Position numbers and translations under genes: made by a program. Positions 53,313-61,698 of a stretch of DNA of 64,000 nucleotides are shown piece by piece. The stretch covers positions 310,001-374,000 of the forward strand of contig NZ_OBMR01000002.1 of NCBI RefSeq assembly GCF_900218035.1, read 5' to 3'. The DNA comes from Pseudobutyrivibrio ruminis DSM 9787. Lineage in GTDB: Bacteria > Bacillota > Clostridia > Lachnospirales > Lachnospiraceae. The stretch's first letter is position 1. Every line of letters starts with the position of its first letter. The notes beneath the pieces are model-generated. The model did no database searches, was not told where the DNA came from, and worked only from the letters and a program-made list of their open reading frames with translations.

Positions 53313-54107
53313 CTATCCCCCTTGAACCATTACCTTTCTTATCACCTTGTTTTGCACAAGAAAGAAAACGACTGAAAGAACCACGAGCCAGATAAACTGA
53401 ATTCGCATTTGCAATAAATATTCTACACTGCTGCCTTTGCCAATATAAATGCTAAGTGGCAACTGGTAGATATACACAAATGGAAGTCCTTCTAAAACCT
53501 TTTGCACTCCCACCGGGAAAAACCAAATTGGAATAATGCTTCCTGAAAGCAGCCTTAACAAATGTTTCTTCACCTGAATAAGCGCATCAATATTTACAGC
53601 GGTAAAAGCAATCATTCCAAACAACGCTGCCACCAGCCAGTTAATCAGAAACGATTCGATAACAGAAATAACAAATAGTGGAATATCCTTTGGATTCGCC
53701 ATCTCCGGAAGTTTAATCATAAGTGAGCCAATAATAAAAATTGGAAGCATATTTTGAAAAACTAGCGCGATGATATTTCCAATGTCTTCAGCAAAATAAA
53801 CACCAAAAACATTTATCGGCTTAATCAAGTCCGCAGCAACCGTGCCTTTTTCAACACTATTTTGAATTCTTCTCTCAACATTCGTAATAAAAAGCACCGA
53901 CAAAATCGAAGACATAATGACATAGGTAAGCATACTATCAACATCCACATCTCCAACCATAGTCTGCCCCTTGTATAGTGCGCGCCAAAAGTAAGCCGAG
54001 GTAATCATGATTATGGTCTGCATAATAATATTGCCATAAACATTAAACTCGTACGCCATGCTTCTAATTATTTGAGTTTTGATTACGTATAAATACTTTT
54101 TCTGCAA
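53313..54107 (-). CDS. ABC-2 type exporter, permease subunit 1
   Basis: A 264-residue membrane protein: six helices, with the conserved VERRIQNSVEKGTVAADLIK and SGSIIPIWFFPVG segments of ABC-2 permeases. The start is taken as TTG 54107 because GGGGG lies six nt upstream, giving MQKKYLYVIKTQIIRSM. The in-frame ATG at 54200 would overlap the acetyltransferase gene by 64 nt and lacks a ribosome site. First permease of the operon. Confidence 0.82.
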   Translation of the reverse strand: MQKKYLYVIKTQIIRSMAYEFNVYGNIIMQTIIMITSAYFWRALYKGQTMVGDVDVDSMLTYVIMSSILSVLFITNVERRIQNSVEKGTVAADLIKPINVFGVYFAEDIGNIIALVFQNMLPIFIIGSLMIKLPEMANPKDIPLFVISVIESFLINWLVAALFGMIAFTAVNIDALIQVKKHLLRLLSGSIIPIWFFPVGVQKVLEGLPFVYIYQLPLSIYIGKGSSVEYLLQMRIQFIWLVVLSVVFFLVQNKVIRKVMVQGG

Positions 54108-54136
54108 AATAATCCCCCATAAGCCAGTATCCCATC

Positions 54137-54646
54137 TCACGTCCTTTTTATAAACAACTCCATATCCACACAATTCCAGATGCCGATTGGCAGCTTGCAC
54201 TCTCTTCTTGCATACGACCTAAACCCTGTCGCTTCATAACAATGCCTTGCGCTCTCATTATTCTCGAATACGCCCAGGTCAATTCTTGTGGCGGTCAGAT
54301 TTTCCTTTACATACTCTATTCCGAGCTTGAGCAGCTCTTTTCCGTATCCCTTTCCCCGAAACTCAGGACTCACAATTACAAAACCAAATCGAACAGAACT
54401 GTCATCATCATCTCTCGGATACCTTATGATGAAATGTCCAACAATATCCTCATTATCATCCACTGCAGTGAGAGGAATGAATCTCCCCGTTTCAAGCTGA
54501 GAGGCATAATTATCATTAATATCTTCGCCTGAAAGCGGATACTTATTAAATCTGTCAGCAGACCATTTGTATAATTCCTCCTCCGATCTAAGCCACCCGG
54601 TTATTATCTGAGCATCTTCTTTTTTGAAATCTCTCAATATCATCAT
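54137..54646 (-). CDS. GNAT family N-acetyltransferase
   Basis: A 169-residue acetyltransferase: VRFGFVIVSPEFRGKGYGKE contains the acetyl-CoA Gly loop (RGKGYG), and LGVFENNESARHCYEATGF is the usual C-terminal block. It starts the five-gene run GNAT - permease - permease - ATPase - GNAT. Having acetyltransferases at both ends suggests that the exporter handles, or its host modifies, a small molecule or peptide. AGGAGGATGGAGAGTAGATA precedes the start. Confidence 0.87.
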   Translation of the reverse strand: MMILRDFKKEDAQIITGWLRSEEELYKWSADRFNKYPLSGEDINDNYASQLETGRFIPLTAVDDNEDIVGHFIIRYPRDDDDSSVRFGFVIVSPEFRGKGYGKELLKLGIEYVKENLTATRIDLGVFENNESARHCYEATGFRSYARRECKLPIGIWNCVDMELFIKRT

Positions 54647-54712
54647 TATCTACTCTCCATCCTCCTAAAAATATTTTATTAAATATTTACGAAATAAACA
54701 ATGATGGGGCAT

Positions 54713-54741
54713 TTGCGCAATTGCACTTTTGACGTTATAAT
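54713..54741 (+). promoter_or_regulatory. Promoter of EAL operon
   Basis: TTGCGC (54713-54718), 17-nt spacer, TATAAT (54736-54741), about 40 nt before the EAL gene's start codon. Confidence 0.7.
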
Positions 54742-54783
54742 AAATAACAGATGCAACATAACAAACCATGAGGGGATGTATAT

Positions 54784-56739
54784 ATGACATACACTATTCT
54801 GTTTCACATGGCGTTTTATTGTGCTGCTCTTTTGGTGTGCCTCACTTCAATAGCGTTCACCATATTCCAAAAGAGAACTGATTTGTCTCATAACAAGATG
54901 TTTCTTTTGATGAATTACATCGTACTGATTAATGCGCTGACCTGCTTTTTTGCAGAGGGTCTACAGCCATTAACTCAGATTAATGCAGCCTTTCATCAGC
55001 TGCGTTTTGCATTGGAGCTTTTCTATTTCATAGTTCACTGCGCCTTGGCTCCTACCTTGTTCTACTATGTCATGAATGTTACAAGGACTTCTTTAGACAG
55101 GCCTAAATATCTTAAATTTCTTTGTTTATTCCCATTTATTTTTACTGAAATACTAGTGGTCCTTAACCCGTTCACTCATTTCGTCTATTGGCATGACGAG
55201 AATTATGCCTTCCATAGAAACTGGGGTGAGAATTCTATTTATATTGCAGCATTCATTTATACCGTTCTGGCATTTGTGAATCTGATGTTGTCTTGGAACG
55301 CTCTAAGGCGCCGCAATCGCTACGCCATGACCTACTTCTTCTGCCTTACCGTCTTTGGCGTAATCGTCCAATTCATCGACATCGACATAAAAAGCGAGCT
55401 TTTCTGCGAAGCCCTGGCTCTAGTTGGCCTGATGCTTACCGTGGAAAATGAGGACGATCGTCTGGACGCTACCACCAACATCTACAACAGAAACGCTTTG
55501 AAGAGCGATGTGAAGCACCTTCTGGCAAAGAAGCATTCCATGAATGTGCTTTGCCTGAAAATCACCAACATCGATATGATCAGCAAAATCACAGGCGTTT
55601 CAAACTCCGATGAAATCATGGAGGACGTGGCAACCTATCTGAAGACATTTGTGCCAAGAGAAGTCCTCTATCACACCGATGTAAACACCATTGTACTTTT
55701 GCAGAAGCTGGATTCTTACAACAAAAACTACATCGATATCATCGATTTTGCGGAGAATATTTACAATAGATTTCAGAATGACTGGGACATCCACGGGGTG
55801 GACATAAAACTGACGCCTGTCATTATGATTGGCGACATTCCAACCCAGATTCAATCTCTGGAAAACCTCTTGTACATGATAGATAGCCCTGTGCCAAAGG
55901 ATTTTGAAAACTCTATCCTGCTGGAGGAGGATTTGGAATTCTTCATCCGGCGAGCTGCCGTGGAAGCTGCTGTTTCCAATGGATTAAAGAATGGCCGCTT
56001 CGAGGTCTACTATCAGCCTACCCATAACTTAAGCGACCTAAAGCTACACGGGGCCGAGATGCTGATTCGACTTCACGACAATGTAATCGGCGACCTTTAT
56101 CCCGATGAATTTATCCCGATTGCTGAGCAGGCCGGCTTCATTGACGACATCGATGATTTCGTTCTCAATCAGGTCTGCGCCTTTATAAAAACCGGGGTAC
56201 CTATGAAGCTGGGTATGGATTGCATCAACGTCAATCTATCTGTCCTCCAGTGCATGGGAAACGGCTTCGTGAATAAGATTCTGGGTATCGTGAATCAATA
56301 CGACATCCCAAAGAATTTTATTAACTTTGAAATCACAGAGTCCGTTTCGGCCAGCGATTACGAGCTTCTTGCTGACGTTATCAAGGAATTAAAATCCAAT
56401 GGCTTCCTATTTTCAATGGATGATTACGGCACTGGCTATTCCAATATGCACACTCTTTTCTCGCTGGATTTCGACATCGTTAAAATCGACAAGAGCATTC
56501 TCTGGGATGCGGAAAAAAGCGAGATTGGTCAAATCATCCTGGAAAATTGCGTCCACATGATTCGACAGATGAAACGAAAAATACTGGTGGAGGGCGTGGA
56601 AACTGACAGCCAAATCAACAGGCTGAAAGCCCTGGGAGTGGACTATTTGCAAGGCTATTATTTTTCGAAGCCTATCACCCAAAATGCGTTCCTGAAGTAT
56701 TGTGAAGCCATCGAATTAGAAAGGTCGAAAATATGTTAA
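54784..56739 (+). CDS. Membrane EAL-domain c-di-GMP phosphodiesterase
   Basis: A 651-residue protein: seven predicted membrane helices (about residues 5-225), a degenerate GGDEF-like domain (from LDATTNIYNRNALKSDVKHL; its active site reads TDVNTIVL) and a full EAL domain. EAL residues are intact: AEMLIRL (the EAL motif, here EML), NVNLSVLQ, NFEITES, DDYGTGYS, KIDKSIL, VEGVET and QGYYFSKP. It should hydrolyse cyclic di-GMP, with the membrane part as sensor. First gene of a four-gene plus-strand operon; it overlaps the next by 7 nt. From about 55300 on, codons end more often in C or G than in the neighbourhood. Confidence 0.92.
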   Translation: MTYTILFHMAFYCAALLVCLTSIAFTIFQKRTDLSHNKMFLLMNYIVLINALTCFFAEGLQPLTQINAAFHQLRFALELFYFIVHCALAPTLFYYVMNVTRTSLDRPKYLKFLCLFPFIFTEILVVLNPFTHFVYWHDENYAFHRNWGENSIYIAAFIYTVLAFVNLMLSWNALRRRNRYAMTYFFCLTVFGVIVQFIDIDIKSELFCEALALVGLMLTVENEDDRLDATTNIYNRNALKSDVKHLLAKKHSMNVLCLKITNIDMISKITGVSNSDEIMEDVATYLKTFVPREVLYHTDVNTIVLLQKLDSYNKNYIDIIDFAENIYNRFQNDWDIHGVDIKLTPVIMIGDIPTQIQSLENLLYMIDSPVPKDFENSILLEEDLEFFIRRAAVEAAVSNGLKNGRFEVYYQPTHNLSDLKLHGAEMLIRLHDNVIGDLYPDEFIPIAEQAGFIDDIDDFVLNQVCAFIKTGVPMKLGMDCINVNLSVLQCMGNGFVNKILGIVNQYDIPKNFINFEITESVSASDYELLADVIKELKSNGFLFSMDDYGTGYSNMHTLFSLDFDIVKIDKSILWDAEKSEIGQIILENCVHMIRQMKRKILVEGVETDSQINRLKALGVDYLQGYYFSKPITQNAFLKYCEAIELERSKIC

Positions 56740-57398
56740 CACTATCTGAATCTGAAAAGAAAATCCTATCAGGCATCACCTTTCACACCGAGGAAATTGA
56801 AAGCGGCAATCTCTGCGACTCCGACATGGAGCTTTTGACCGAGATGCGTGGATTGGCTGAGTACTTGCCTGAGAAATATCCTAGCTACACCTTTGAAATC
56901 ACAGGCTGCGAGCCAAAGGAAGGCACCATCCGCCCATACAACGAGTGGTATTACAAATCGAAGCAGATTGACCGTGACTCTGCCTTCATCGCCACCGTTG
57001 AAAACACCGACGATGCACTGGAAATCAAGGACGATTTCTACGGCGAGGTAATCCGTACTCCTATCAAAGAAGACATTTCAAAGCTTCTTTCGGATAACGG
57101 ATATCCGGTAATCGATGTTGTTGTTTCCTTTTGGAAATACCTAGGCAAGGACTATGGAGAAAACTTGGTTCCAAAGCAGGTTCTCTCCGGCGAAATCCAA
57201 GCCGACAATGATTTCAAAATTTTCTTAGATGCCTCAAAGCTTAACACCACGGACTATAAATCTGTTGCCCAGGATGTTGCAGAGCTTTTCAAGCAACAGC
57301 ATATTTCTGGCGAAATATACCTTGTGGTCCTTAGGAATGCAAACGTTGATCCAGCCAGAGGCAGGCTGTTTTCTCAGAGTATTTCGTTGAATAAATAA
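56733..57398 (+). CDS. Hypothetical protein in EAL operon
   Basis: A 221-residue soluble, acidic protein with no signal peptide or membrane segment (LSESEKKILSGITFHTEEIE at the N-terminus; VVVSFWKYLGKDYGENLVPK later). I do not recognise it. Its start lies within the EAL stop region, so translation is coupled. Gene order EAL - this - lipase - GTPase suggests it acts with them. Confidence 0.7.
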   Translation: MLTLSESEKKILSGITFHTEEIESGNLCDSDMELLTEMRGLAEYLPEKYPSYTFEITGCEPKEGTIRPYNEWYYKSKQIDRDSAFIATVENTDDALEIKDDFYGEVIRTPIKEDISKLLSDNGYPVIDVVVSFWKYLGKDYGENLVPKQVLSGEIQADNDFKIFLDASKLNTTDYKSVAQDVAELFKQQHISGEIYLVVLRNANVDPARGRLFSQSISLNK

Positions 57399-57410
57399 TT
57401 GGAGTGTATT

Positions 57411-58715
57411 ATGAAGAGTAATTTGTCTATTGAAGAGATTGTCTTGATTAATAATTTGTTGTACTGCGAGAATCTTGGCGGTCCCAAGGGCACCTTTCTT
57501 TCCACCAGCCAGGAATCCAGAACAATAGGCGATTTCATCGAGGGAGTTTTGGATAATGCTGCCCTCATAGAAAATGACAAGGAGTACAGTACCGGCGTCA
57601 CTGGCGCCGAATACAAACAAATCATGTGGTCCATCCGTCCAAATGAGCATCTGAAAAATATCATCATCCTTCAGGTTCACTATGAGAGCGACGGAGCCGG
57701 CGGTGGTCGCAGTGCCTTTCTATACGACCCCCAGTTCAACGAAGCCATCGTAGCCTTCAAAGGCACTCAAAGCGATGCGGAATGGATTGATAATGTTGCC
57801 GGCCTCTATATGGTTCCAACTGATTTCCAGACCAATGCTTTAAACTGGTTCAGGTCCCTTGATTTTACCGACATTGACACCATCACGGTCACCGGTCATT
57901 CCAAAGGTGGCAACAAAGCCAAATATATCACCATCATGGATGACAGAATCGACAGCTGCTACTCCTTCGATGGCCAGGGCTTCTCCGATGAATTTGTCCA
58001 GACATTTTCTCAGGAGATTAAAAATAACAATCACAAGATATTTAATATAATCGAAGAAAGCGACTTCGTTAATATTCTCCTTAATGATGTTGGGGAAAAG
58101 CAATTTTACCTTGGAACCAATTGTGGCCGTCTTGGCTTTGCCGAGAACCATTGTGCCAACGCCGTTGTATTTTATGATGACATCGGCGGCATGTCCGTTT
58201 GGGAAGCGCCTTGCCAGGACAAGAAAATGACTGATTTGGACAAAATGCTCAACAGCTTTATCCGTTCCATCCAAATGTCTTCAAGGGAAAATATCGCAAA
58301 CATGCTAGGGGCATTTATCGTAAATGCGAAGGGTGGCGACACCGACAAATTGGTAAACACCATTTCCGATCAGCGCTACTCAGACAGCGCCGCACAGCTT
58401 ACAGCCTACATATTAAAATACAAAACCAAGAAGCCTGAAATGGTAGAATCCGTCAAAGATATTATGCAGCAAAACGGATTCAACACTGGAATGGTGGGAG
58501 CCATCAATTTTGTCACCAACCACTCCCTGTTAATGCGCTTCATAGGCAAACGCCCACGGCTTGTCCTGTTTATCCTAAAGCTACGTCGTTCGCCAGAAAC
58601 TCTCATCACATTCCTTAAAAAGCACTTGGAATTGTTTGATTTACTGGTTTTAATTTCAAAGAAAATGATAAGAATCAGACCGCTGTACAACACCGGCGAC
58701 GATTTATACTATTAA
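57411..58715 (+). CDS. Lipase-like hydrolase (DUF2974/Mbeg1-like)
   Basis: A 434-residue alpha/beta hydrolase-like protein with an intact nucleophile elbow GHSKGGNKAK, preceded by EAIVAFKGTQSDAEWIDNVA, as in DUF2974/Mbeg1-type lipases. Asp and His candidates of the triad follow (IDSCYSFDGQGF; FAENHCAN). The C-terminal part has hydrophobic and basic helices. No signal peptide, so it acts in the cytoplasm or at the inner face of the membrane. ATG 57411 has TTGGAG seven bases upstream. Confidence 0.82.
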   Translation: MKSNLSIEEIVLINNLLYCENLGGPKGTFLSTSQESRTIGDFIEGVLDNAALIENDKEYSTGVTGAEYKQIMWSIRPNEHLKNIIILQVHYESDGAGGGRSAFLYDPQFNEAIVAFKGTQSDAEWIDNVAGLYMVPTDFQTNALNWFRSLDFTDIDTITVTGHSKGGNKAKYITIMDDRIDSCYSFDGQGFSDEFVQTFSQEIKNNNHKIFNIIEESDFVNILLNDVGEKQFYLGTNCGRLGFAENHCANAVVFYDDIGGMSVWEAPCQDKKMTDLDKMLNSFIRSIQMSSRENIANMLGAFIVNAKGGDTDKLVNTISDQRYSDSAAQLTAYILKYKTKKPEMVESVKDIMQQNGFNTGMVGAINFVTNHSLLMRFIGKRPRLVLFILKLRRSPETLITFLKKHLELFDLLVLISKKMIRIRPLYNTGDDLYY

Positions 58716-58745
58716 CCTTTTTTGTTTAGATTTTCGGGAGCAAAT

Positions 58746-59909
58746 ATGAGTGAACAATATGGTAATGTTCTAGTATTGGGTAATTCTGGGGTAGGTAAAT
58801 CTGCCCTTATTAATGCTCTAACTGGCACCACTTCTACCCTTACAGTAAAGGGCTACACCGGCGCCACAAAAGAGATTACAATTTACACCTCAGACGACAT
58901 CGAACTGCGTTTTGTGGACACACCAGGCTTTGAGCCTTCCATTCTCAAGCAAGACAAAATCATTCGCGACGTTCAAAAGTGGTCCAAAGCATCCATTAAC
59001 AACGAGGATCATGCCATTCACATGATTTGGTTCTGCTTGGATGCCACTGCCAGCGAGTTTTTCGACAGCACCATCAAAAACCTTATAAAAGCCGCCAATG
59101 TCTGGTCTTCTGTGCCAATTATCGTGGTTATCACCAATTCCTATTCTGAGCCAGAGCGCCAGGAGAATATCGAAAAGGTTCGCTACATTTTTGGACAACA
59201 GAAAAAGGTCAGCGGCAATCTCATGGATATCATCCCTGTCCTTTCCAATCCATATGTAATTGGGGAAGATGTATTTGTAGCGCCTTTCGGACTTACAAAA
59301 CTCATTGATAGAACAAATTCTCTTCTTCCAGACGGCAAGCAGGCCGCCCAGACCGACATGAAGAAATACAAAATCATGCGCCGCCGTATTATGTCCCAAT
59401 CGGTTATCGGAACTGCAAGTACCGCCGGCATCGTGGTGGGTGCCCTTCCAAATATTCCATTTACCGATGCAGTATGGCTCGCCCAGACAGAATTAGCCGA
59501 GGTTAAAGCCATCGCTAGCATTTACGGCATCAAAAAGGACGACAACAGCAAAGAATTCATTAATAAAATCATAGAAATGGGCACCGTCAGTACAGCCGCC
59601 AAGAGCGTCCTCAGCAGCATAAAAGTCATCCCCGGCATCAACGTAGCCGGCTCCGTAATCAACGGCGTTGTTTCCGGATGCTTTGTTGCTGCCATCGGCG
59701 AGGTTTCCACCTACGCCTTCGAGCAAATCTACCTGGGCAAGAAATCCATCGGCGACATCGACTGGATTAAGAAACTAACCGAAGCTGCCCTCTCCGGCAA
59801 CCTCACCGACCTGATCTCTAACGTTCTCGACCAGGTAACAAACGGCACCTCCAAAGAACAAATCGCCAAAATCATCAAAGGAAGTATACCAAAAGCAAAA
59901 GGACTCTGA
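58746..59909 (+). CDS. Era-like GTPase with hydrophobic C-terminal region
   Basis: A 387-residue GTPase: G1 LVLGNSGVGKSALINALTG, G3 FVDTPGFE, and a G4-like VVITNSYSE (Asn kept, canonical NKxD absent). The C-terminal 180 residues are glycine/alanine-rich and hydrophobic (GTASTAGIVVGALPNIPF; INVAGSVINGVVSGCFVAAI), like membrane-associating GTPases. ATG 58746 follows GGGAGCAAAT. Closing gene of the EAL operon. It may sense or remodel membranes; inference. Confidence 0.85.
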   Translation: MSEQYGNVLVLGNSGVGKSALINALTGTTSTLTVKGYTGATKEITIYTSDDIELRFVDTPGFEPSILKQDKIIRDVQKWSKASINNEDHAIHMIWFCLDATASEFFDSTIKNLIKAANVWSSVPIIVVITNSYSEPERQENIEKVRYIFGQQKKVSGNLMDIIPVLSNPYVIGEDVFVAPFGLTKLIDRTNSLLPDGKQAAQTDMKKYKIMRRRIMSQSVIGTASTAGIVVGALPNIPFTDAVWLAQTELAEVKAIASIYGIKKDDNSKEFINKIIEMGTVSTAAKSVLSSIKVIPGINVAGSVINGVVSGCFVAAIGEVSTYAFEQIYLGKKSIGDIDWIKKLTEAALSGNLTDLISNVLDQVTNGTSKEQIAKIIKGSIPKAKGL

Positions 59910-59974
59910 TTTCTCAGAGTCCTACATCTTCACCCCCGCATAAATACAGTCTTTGAGCGGTGGTACGCTTTATA

Positions 59975-60616
59975 CTACATATAGTCTTTTAACGCCACTA
60001 TTTTTGAAAGTTCTAAGTTACTCTCACATTTTTCAATAACAGAATATTTCTCTTCCGCGAATGCTTTACTTAATATAGCATAGATTTTCTTCTGCGGTTT
60101 AGATGAAACATCTCGAATATCCTTCTTAAGTAGGGTATTAGGAACATTTAAATTTGTATACGAGTCTTCAACAAATCCCATACAAGCAAATGTATTTCCA
60201 GCTATTTTTTCTGAATACAATTTCAATCCAAAATCGCTAAAATCACCAATCATTGATGCCGTCTTCTTTATATTCATCATGTTTTCAAGAACTTCCAATT
60301 TCTGAACTGACGAACCATCTTTAGCCATTATAAAATCGTCTTCTGATAATCTTCCATCAAGACATTTTGAATAAAAGTTAATTGCAGAAGTTATTTTTCT
60401 TCTATTTAACTTAAGGCCAGTCAGGTGTAGAAAATTAGATCTATAAAAAACGACCTCATATAAATCAAGTCCTTCAATTGTATCTTTACCATTATCAATT
60501 TGCGGTTTTATTTCAGAAGGAGTTCCGTAAACAAATAGAACCTTTTGATCCTCAAGATTCTCATGATAAAGCTTTGCTGCCCTTGTAATAATTGATATTA
60601 CTTTTTTCTTATCCAT
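59975..60616 (-). CDS. PBECR4-like protein
   Basis: A 213-residue protein. VVFYRSNFLHLTGLKLNRRK, then INFYSKCLDGRLSEDDFIMA and KLEVLENMMNI resemble the PBECR4 domain (phage-barnase-EndoU-colicin-RelE-like) of phage-encoded nucleases. The rest continues to the end as one domain. Start 60616 has GAGG 11 nt upstream; an ATG seven codons earlier lacks a ribosome site. Family call by eye. Confidence 0.55.
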   Translation of the reverse strand: MDKKKVISIITRAAKLYHENLEDQKVLFVYGTPSEIKPQIDNGKDTIEGLDLYEVVFYRSNFLHLTGLKLNRRKITSAINFYSKCLDGRLSEDDFIMAKDGSSVQKLEVLENMMNIKKTASMIGDFSDFGLKLYSEKIAGNTFACMGFVEDSYTNLNVPNTLLKKDIRDVSSKPQKKIYAILSKAFAEEKYSVIEKCESNLELSKIVALKDYM

Positions 60617-60687
60617 AACACATTCTTCCTCTAACATTTAAAATGGGAATGCAATCGCCGCAGCAATTACATTCCCATTTAGTGGTT

Positions 60688-60790
60688 GATTTTTCCGTTG
60701 TCTGCCAACCTCCAGCACCTATGTCTGGAAAATATCAGGTTTTTCCGTTGCCTGCCAACCTCCAGCACCTATGTCTGGAAAAAGTATCAG
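60688..60790. repeat. Tandem repeat of about 51 nt with TTTTCC/GGAAAA arms (array F)
   Basis: Two nearly identical copies, 60688-60738 and 60739-60790, sharing CCGTTGYCTGCCAACCTCCA and GCACCTATGTCTGGAAAA. Within each, TTTTCC and GGAAAA pair to frame a 42-nt unit, and inner CCA...TGG also pair. Confidence 0.85.
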
Positions 60791-60901
60791 ATTTTAGGTG
60801 TCAACCCACCAAGGCATACGCCTTTCTTAACTATATATTATATCGGTCTAACCTAAAAAACAATACATATATTTCACAAAAAAACTAGCTTTATTAGGTA
60901 A

Positions 60902-60928
60902 AAATAGCGGGTGTCTTACCCGCTATTT
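60902..60928 (-). terminator. Intrinsic terminator
   Basis: AAATAGCGGGT / ACCCGCTATTT stem with 5-nt loop (GTCTT on the plus strand), and a T-rich tail on the minus strand. Confidence 0.88.
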
Positions 60929-60998
60929 GGTGGACCTGGGTCTTTCGACCAGCCCAGAAGCATCATTGCCTCTTCTTGTCTATATAATAATATCTAGC
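60902..60998 (-). ncRNA. Structured 3' region, possible small RNA
   Basis: On the minus strand, after the 60-aa gene: AGAAG/CTTCT hairpin, CTGGTC-GAAA-GACCCAG with a GNRA tetraloop, then the terminator AAATAGCGGGT/ACCCGCTATTT plus TTTT (60902-60928). A TTGACG box follows the 60-aa stop but no good -10 is seen. It may be the 3' UTR of that gene. Confidence 0.4.
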
Positions 60999-61003
60999 GT
61001 CAA

Positions 61004-61186
61004 CTATTTCAATAAATACTTGTCAAAAGCCTTATGAACATCTATATGAGTATCCTTGAAGAACAAGATGCACCAAATAATAAATATTGGAATAGCCATA
61101 TATGTTGTAATGGCATATGAAAGAATTGTTCCTACAATAGCAAATGGTAAAACTAAAACGCCACACATCCAAGCTCCAATGTTCAT
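61004..61186 (-). CDS. Small two-helix membrane protein
   Basis: A 60-residue protein with two hydrophobic segments (VLVLPFAIVGTILSYA and MAIPIFIIWCILFF) and a basic tail. No family recognised beyond a general resemblance to small inner-membrane proteins. AAGGGGGAATAGACA precedes the start. It is followed by a structured region and terminator. Confidence 0.65.
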   Translation of the reverse strand: MNIGAWMCGVLVLPFAIVGTILSYAITTYMAIPIFIIWCILFFKDTHIDVHKAFDKYLLK

Positions 61187-61254
61187 TGTCTATTCCCCCT
61201 TATAAATTCGGCTTTACTATCTTCTACACCCAAAATTACACCATATTTTTATAT

Positions 61255-61536
61255 TATGCATCCGAATCATATAATTATACTTTTGGGATGCATAGTATAA
61301 AATGAAGATGCATCCCAAATAATAAATTTGAATATTACGGATGCGTACAAGTAGACCACATTTTCAAAAGCATTCATCCCTATCGCCTAAAATCCATATT
61401 AGGGATGTATTATTCCAAAGCTCAATCAAAAAACATGCAGCCTAAAACCACTATACATGAATTTCGGATGCACATCTCTATTACTCACTAATCCCACATG
61501 CAGCCCAAAAGAATAAATTGATATTTAGGATGCATT
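61255..61536. repeat. Inverted-repeat unit array C (TGCATCC arms)
   Basis: Five units, 37-40 nt, framed by TGCATCC/GGATGCA or close variants: 61255-61294, 61308-61346, 61372-61409, 61436-61472 and 61498-61536. Variants such as TGCAGCC and ATTCATCCC occur. Confidence 0.82.
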
Positions 61537-61665
61537 ATGAAGAATTACATAGATTAATTACCGCTCTATGGAATACTCAATATTGTAAGATATAGATAAA
61601 GTTCAATTTGTTAACATAAATCTAATCTACCGCAACTATTATAACGTATTTACGTTATAAATAAA

Positions 61666-61693
61666 AAACTTCTGTGGTCAACCACAGAAGTTT
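61666..61693 (-). terminator. metA terminator
   Basis: AAACTTCTGTGGT / ACCACAGAAGTTT (13 bp, loop of 2) followed by TTTATTTA on the minus strand. Confidence 0.93.
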
Positions 61694-61698
61694 CCTTT

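Larger units (their letters stand above)
60617..61003. other. 387-nt intergenic region
   Basis: Holds an inverted-repeat unit AAATGGGAATG/CATTCCCATTT (about 60639-60680), a 52-nt direct repeat (60688-60790), a small hairpin AAGGC-ATAC-GCCTT near 60815, and a structured terminator region at 60902-60998. Confidence 0.8.
61187..61698. other. 512-nt intergenic region with repeat array
   Basis: Promoter region of the 60-aa gene; array C (61255-61536); ATAACGTATTTACGTTAT palindrome (61641-61658); metA terminator at 61666-61693. No gene seen. Confidence 0.8.
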
